Position numbers and translations under genes: made by a program. A stretch of DNA of 64,000 bases from Merluccius polli (Eukaryota > Chordata > Actinopteri > Gadiformes > Merlucciidae). Below are positions 59,450 through 64,000 of the stretch, piece after piece (position 1 is the stretch's first letter; every line of letters starts with the position of its first letter). The notes under the pieces were generated by a model. The model made no database searches, had not been told where the DNA came from, and worked only from the letters and a program-made list of their open reading frames with translations. The stretch lies in contig JAOPHQ010001778.1 in the NCBI GenBank assembly GCA_030340625.1, positions 17,501 through 81,500 on the forward strand, given 5' to 3'.

Positions 59450-62400
59450 GTAAGAGTTAACAAAAACACCCAAATATAAACCCACACGGGTTACAGTAAT
59501 GTGATTAAAAGTGGGTAGGATAGTAACAAGATACTGGGTGTTTAAATGTGATGTGTTCGTACTATGTTTTACCAAATGTTTTCTAAAGACATGGGAAACT
59601 GCTTGTCAACAATACATTGCTCCTTCCAGCACTTAGACGCAGCCGGTGCAAGTTGTAGTAGTTAGGCCCAGTGTTTGGTCATTTAATACACCAATACTAG
59701 GGTATTATTAGTATTAGTAATATTAATAGTGTTATTAGTGTGTGTCTTTCATGGTTCACTACTGAGCCGACCCTTTTACTCTCGCTAGCGTGGATTAGGA
59801 AGGCAAAAATGCTGAAAATTGTAATGGTATTGAAAGTTTGTGGTGGTGCAGGGTATCAGTGTAGATAAGACGTAAGTTAAGCTGGTTAGTAGTTAAACTA
59901 GTTTGTACTTCCAGTAGTGAGGTGTGTGACCTTACAGGACCCCAACATGGTAACTCAATATAAGTAAGTGGTGCTCATGGATAAACCCCCCCCCCCCCCC
60001 CCCCCCCCCCCATCTCCCAATCCCAAGACTTCATCATGGACTGAACCCAACACACGCAATAACCTCTGGGACTGCTTTAGCCCGTCTCCTTTTAACTGTG
60101 ACCCAAAGATAAGATGTTACTGTAGTTATCGTCAGGGAGATTACATGTGCAGCAGTTGCAGTGCGAAGTAGGACAGGAGCAAATGTGCGACTACACAGAT
60201 AAACAATATAAACTTAACACAGTAAGAGGATCAGTGAGGTGCAATAACCTAGAAATGTGACCGGTAATGTTAGGCATCATAAATAGTTAACAGTAGGGTT
60301 CAATTTCAAAATACACAGCGCCGCAAGCAATGGTTACAGTAAGGGTCATACATTAGAGGTAAATGGTAAGGTGCAAATCAAAATATACCATGTCCAAATA
60401 TCAAGGTTAACGGTACGCCTGCATATTTGTGGTCCTGGCAGTGGAGTTGTATTTATTCGGCTGATGCAAGAGCCATTCAAAACACAATGCGTTTATCAGT
60501 TGTTAAGAATAGAGAAAGTGAAAGGAGAAAAATTAAGAAGAGACATTGGGACCCGATCCTATACTGTAGCTTCAGGCTTCAAGTTACACAGTGTGCAGAT
60601 AATGAACCAACCGCTCCTAAGCGGGTGGTTTGTTTAGGGACTTCATGTGGAAAGTACCGACATTGTCCCTAAACCTCTGTGGAAGTAACAAGTATGACGC
60701 ATTTCCAACAACAGTGAGAACATGCTCCTTCGGCATATTGTGAATTCTTAGCTTTCTGGATTCAACAAAGTGCTAGAAACAGGCCTTATGGCTCGAAGGC
60801 CACGCTGACTCCATAGCAGTTGAGCAGTTGATGGTGACCACACATTGTTGTGTGGGTACGGCCGGTCCCACCTCATCCCATAGGGTCTCTGTTCTGTTGG
60901 ATTAAAGATCTGGGGACAGTGCAGGCAATCGGCGTACATTGTGGTTATTATCAGTTTGTAAAGCCTTTGGTCTGTGGCCATAAAGGGAGGACCATGGTCG
61001 GCAATAGGTCTAAGGGCTGTACTGTGGTAGACAAGTTTATTTTTAGTCCCACATGAGAGAGCGTTCCCTAAGCCATCAAAGGAGCGAGGAAGTGGTCCCT
61101 GAAGAATAAAGAAACGTTGAGTAATAAGAGTAATAAAAATTGAATAACAATGATGAAAGTTATTTTTTAAAATTAGAGACTTTACAGTGAGTCTTGAGTT
61201 TACAATGAGCACTGGGAAGGTGGTTTTAAAGTGTATATAAAGAAAGATAGTAGCTGATTAGGTCAAATACGGTAGTGCTCCTAGCTTGGTTCACGCTAGC
61301 AGTGCCAACTCACTGTAGCGGTACACATGTTCAAAGGTTCAAATATTTATAGAACTTGGTTTACACATTCTCAGCTTTAAATTGGCAAGCGTATGAGTAG
61401 CATAGGAGTGGCTTCAAGTGCCCTGTTAACTTAACTTAACAGTGTTTAATCTTTATTTACATGTTTAGCTTCAACCTACCTTTTCAGATAACCAAAGATG
61501 TAACTTGAACTTAGTTAACTTAAAGTTAAGTTTCATTTGGTAATTGATTGATTACATTTAAAGGCTTCATGCAAATTCTGCTCTCATTGGTTTTCAGAAG
61601 AGCCAGTGGTTCAAACTATTATATTATTACTATTATTATTTAATGTTTCCACAGGTAAAGACATTAAAAGAAAAGATTGAACATGAGAAGGGGAAGGACA
61701 GTTTCCCAGTCAACGGACAGAAACTAATATACGCTGGTATGTTAAACCACAAGGCTCTTAATCACTTTACGCCTTTTCATAACCAACGTTAAAACATGTC
61801 AATCATAGTAACTTAAGGACCACTTTTATACTCAGTGATATAGTGAATGCCAGGGTGCAAACTTAACTTTTTTGTCCACCGGCCAAATGGATAGTGAATG
61901 TTCAAATTTTATCAGCCACTTAATAGATTACCATTGTTTTTTTGGCTGGTGAATGAAGCAAATCTACCAGCCACTTGAATATTTTACCAGCATTTGGCTT
62001 GTGGCTGGTGCTAATTTTGTACCCTGGTGCCCTGGTTTGACTTTGAGAGAGAATGCTTGCAGATAGTCTTGATGATGGTGTGGATCAAACCCCTGGCCCT
62101 TTTTTGCCTTGAAGACGTCAAACACCATCATCACTAGACTATCCTTACATTGAGAGAATCCTCTATGGGGGCCAATAGACCCTTTTCACAGAAGGAAAAA
62201 CACAGTTGTAGCTCATAACATTAATGATGGGTCCGTTCCATTTAGGTATGGCAGTGCACTAGACACAAGTAGTCAAGTAAATATACATTGACCACGCCGG
62301 TGCTACGACAGACATAAATAAAACTGACCTAATGTTAAATTTACTGGAACAGGAAGTTAGTAACAAGTTACTTTACCCTACTATTGACGATCTGTGAAAA

Positions 62401-63920
62401 GGGTCCATAGTGTTGAGTCCCAGTGACAACAAATGCTGGCACGATGGGACTTGCTATTGTTGGCGGCGTCCGGCTTCATATTTTTTGCATTATTTCATGT
62501 GAACACAAAATTGCACCGTCTACTCGATGGATTGCACTTGGTTGCTGTTGCGTCGCTTATGGATTGACCTCATCAGGGTTGGAAGTGACCCCTGTCCAAG
62601 ATCCAACCCTGGCCCTCTCCTGGGGTCTGCAGTGAGGACTCGGTCCCCCTTTATTATAACTTGATTTCCTTCAAGTGAGGGAGTTGAGAATTAAGTAAAT
62701 GTAGAAATGGTTTAATATGGATTTGAAGACATAAATACACAAAAGGGAAACTAAATCTGAGAATGTTCAGTTATTTAGTTCCTCATTTACTGGACACATT
62801 TTGTATTATGGTGTGTTGTATAAATATATACTTTTGGCTGGTTAAATTCAAGGTTAAGAGTCGGAGTGTGTGATGCATCATGGGGAATATTCAAGAAGTG
62901 ATGCTCATTTCCAGTAGTTAATTAAACTTAAGCTAAGTCCTGTACAACTTGGTTCAAATACGTTTACACCTTCACAGTGTTGCTCTGAAGGGGTAAACTA
63001 CCAACATCTTCAGCTACTACTTAAAAATGTCAACTGTTTTACAGTTTTTGATTTATGTGTTTGCATTTTTGCTGTATGCACTCTAAGATGATTAACAAAT
63101 GAAAAATAAGTTGTGAAATAAAGCAGTAAAATGCCAACAGGGTCATTTCAATGCTTAAATGTGCACTCTTGGATAATCTTGGAATTATAATTAATAAAGA
63201 AAATGTCTGTGAATATAAATGTTTGATTCAATATGCTTGTGTACTCCATAGGTAAAATCCTCAGCGATGATGTGGCCATCAAGGAGTACAAAATCGATGA
63301 TAAGAACTTTGTCGTCGTCATGGTGACAAAGGTGTGGATCGACCCTTTACATTTCTAAACCATTTTATATTTTTCTTCATTCAATGTGGTTTTGTATCTA
63401 GACCCTTGAAATGTTCCACTTTCTCTTAATTTCTGAATATTGCCAAGGTTGTCTTGATAAGTAGGGATTCACTCTTTCAATATATACTTTTCACTGGATG
63501 TCACTTCAACATCACTTTATGAACAAGCTTTTTTATTAACCAGTCAACATAACATTTTTTATTAGTCTTGGAACAAGTCTTGAAAATATCAAAATATTTT
63601 TTTTAAGGTACTTGGTAAATCACCTGGTAATACTGAATTCATAGTATGGAAAATCTACCCTGTTCACATATTTCGATATATTTTAACACCTCAAAGCAAA
63701 ATAACCGTTACAATATGGTCTTTCATCTTGACCCCCAGCCTAAAGCGGCCCCGGTAGCTGTGAATCCCCCCGCCGCCCCGGCCCCCTCGGCTCCGGCCCC
63801 AGGGGAGCCACCATCTGGGGCCGGCCCTGCAGCGCAAGCTGAGCAGGCTTCTCCAGCAGAGAAGCCTGCAGAAGAGACCGCTGCCCCGTCGACGGTCGAG
63901 CCATCTGCCAGCTCCAACAG
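59384..63920 (+). CDS. rad23b: rad23b: UV excision repair protein RAD23 homologue B (5' part; runs off window)
   Basis: Exons: 59384-59449, 61655-61736, 63252-63331, 63739-63920. Splice sites are GT-AG and phases agree (0, 1, 0, then phase 2 out). The protein starts MQITLKTLQQQSFKID; exons 1-3 encode exactly 76 residues, the ubiquitin-like (UBL) domain, ending FVVVMVTK. Exon 4 starts the Pro/Ala-rich linker (PKAAPVAVNPPAAP, later SPAEKPAEE), which resembles RAD23B rather than RAD23A, whose start is MAVTITLKT. In the family, the UBL docks on the proteasome, two UBA domains bind ubiquitin chains, and a central domain binds and stabilises XPC; these later domains lie beyond the right edge. Its position directly downstream of znf462 matches vertebrate synteny. 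Confidence 0.95.
59450..61654 (+). other. rad23b intron 1
   Basis: C-run of about 24 bases (59987-60010), otherwise AT-rich single-copy sequence. A 154-codon minus-strand frame (60748-61212) shows no recognisable domain. Confidence 0.8.
61655..61736 (+). CDS. rad23b: rad23b exon 2 (UBL residues 23-49)
   Basis: The acceptor TTTCCACAG ends at 61654. VKTLKEKIEHEKGKDSFPVN continues GQKLIYA. The donor GTATGT at 61737 is phase 1, splitting Gly50. Residues match RAD23 UBL domains closely. Confidence 0.95.
61851..62026 (+). mobile_element. hAT-like MITE in rad23b intron 2, 176 bp
   Basis: The left end is CAGGGTGCAAACTTAAC and the right end is the inverted CAGGGTACAAAATTAGC. The interior carries repeated GGCTGGT/ACCAGCC motifs in both orientations. 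The flanking 8-mers do not match, so the target duplication is eroded or the ends are slightly off. Confidence 0.65.
62076..62150 (-). mobile_element. tRNA-like SINE head fragment
   Basis: On the minus strand GGATAGTCTAGTGATGATGG resembles an A-box and GGGGTTTGATCC a B-box. The tail is missing, so this is a truncated SINE between two MITEs. Confidence 0.4.
62178..62405 (+). mobile_element. small MITE with 14-bp inverted ends in rad23b intron 2
   Basis: GACCCTTTTCACAG at 62178 is repeated in perfect inverted orientation at 62392-62405. The 228-bp body has no ORF. A clear target duplication is not recognisable, so the superfamily is not assigned. Confidence 0.6.
63252..63331 (+). CDS. rad23b: rad23b exon 3 (UBL residues 50-76)
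   Basis: The acceptor CTCCATAG ends at 63251. G+GT completes Gly50, then KILSDDVAIKEYKIDDKNF followed by VVVMVTK. The donor GTGTGG at 63332 is phase 0. This completes the ubiquitin-like fold. Confidence 0.95.
63332..63738 (+). other. rad23b intron 3
   Basis: 407 bp, AT-rich, nothing further recognised. Confidence 0.85.
63739..63920 (+). CDS. rad23b: rad23b exon 4 (linker), last in window
   Basis: The acceptor ACCCCCAG ends at 63738. Sixty codons of Ala/Pro/Glu-rich linker end in Ser-Ser-Asn, then AG (phase 2). The donor GTAGGA is at 63921. High GC relative to the flanking introns is typical of this linker. The downstream exons (UBA1, XPC-binding, UBA2) are outside the window. Confidence 0.92.
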
Positions 63921-64000
63921 GTAGGATTATGCAGAGATCAGGTTCCTTAATTACTTAGTTTCTAAAGTGCCCTGTTACAAATGTGTTGTTTGCTTGGAAA

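Larger units (their letters stand above)
61737..63251 (+). other. rad23b intron 2
   Basis: Contains two MITEs and a SINE head fragment within 600 bp (61851-62405), then AT-rich single-copy sequence. Confidence 0.8.

Noticed and set aside
60748..61212. 154-codon minus-strand frame in rad23b intron 1
   Set aside because: No recognisable domain, no family match and no splice signals; sits in an intron. Could be an old transposon remnant, but I cannot support it.

Overview
The window is vertebrate nuclear DNA, almost certainly from a teleost fish. The evidence is intron-containing genes with GT-AG splice sites, tRNA-derived SINEs with the 3' tail common in teleosts, small hAT and Harbinger-like DNA transposons, and extremely dense microsatellites and minisatellites. 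That repeat density would suit a gadiform (cod-like) fish, but the order is only a guess. Two protein-coding genes are present, both on the + strand and in the order conserved in vertebrates: znf462, then rad23b.

Layout. 1-18.5 kb is intergenic sequence upstream of znf462. It holds a 42-bp minisatellite (6.2-7.0 kb), long pyrimidine and purine tracts (7.6-9.7 kb), a 37-bp minisatellite rich in telomere-like CCCTAA motifs (10.7-12.1 kb), a 1.15-kb non-autonomous hAT-type transposon with a perfect 8-bp target duplication (15,958-17,106), and a short cytochrome c coding relic at 4.35 kb. A GC- and CpG-rich block at about 18.5-20.3 kb is the likely znf462 promoter and untranslated first exon. A roughly 12-kb first intron follows.

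The znf462 coding sequence runs from 32,216 to 54,654 in twelve coding exons. All junctions were placed by splice motifs, reading phase and family protein similarity. The third exon, 5.2 kb long, encodes most of a C2H2 protein of about 2,612 residues with about 35 fingers. Its introns are full of tandem repeats and contain a 360-bp hAT MITE, a 467-bp Harbinger-like MITE that retains a MADF-domain coding fragment, and SINE pieces. One coding exon (52,341-52,730) shows a reading-frame break inside a GGA-repeat region. The 3' UTR probably ends at the AATAAA at 57,633.

rad23b starts at 59,384. Its first three exons encode exactly the 76-residue ubiquitin-like domain, the fourth begins the Ala/Pro-rich linker, and the gene runs off the right edge of the window. 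The two genes are neighbours but not functionally coupled: znf462 is a nuclear chromatin/transcription factor, and rad23b is a proteasome shuttle and XPC partner in nucleotide excision repair.

I found no CRISPR array, no bacterial-type system and no convincing additional protein-coding gene. The most notable items are the transposons defined to the base, the cytochrome c relic, the exon frame break, the coding homopolymers, and splice sites that directly abut minisatellites.
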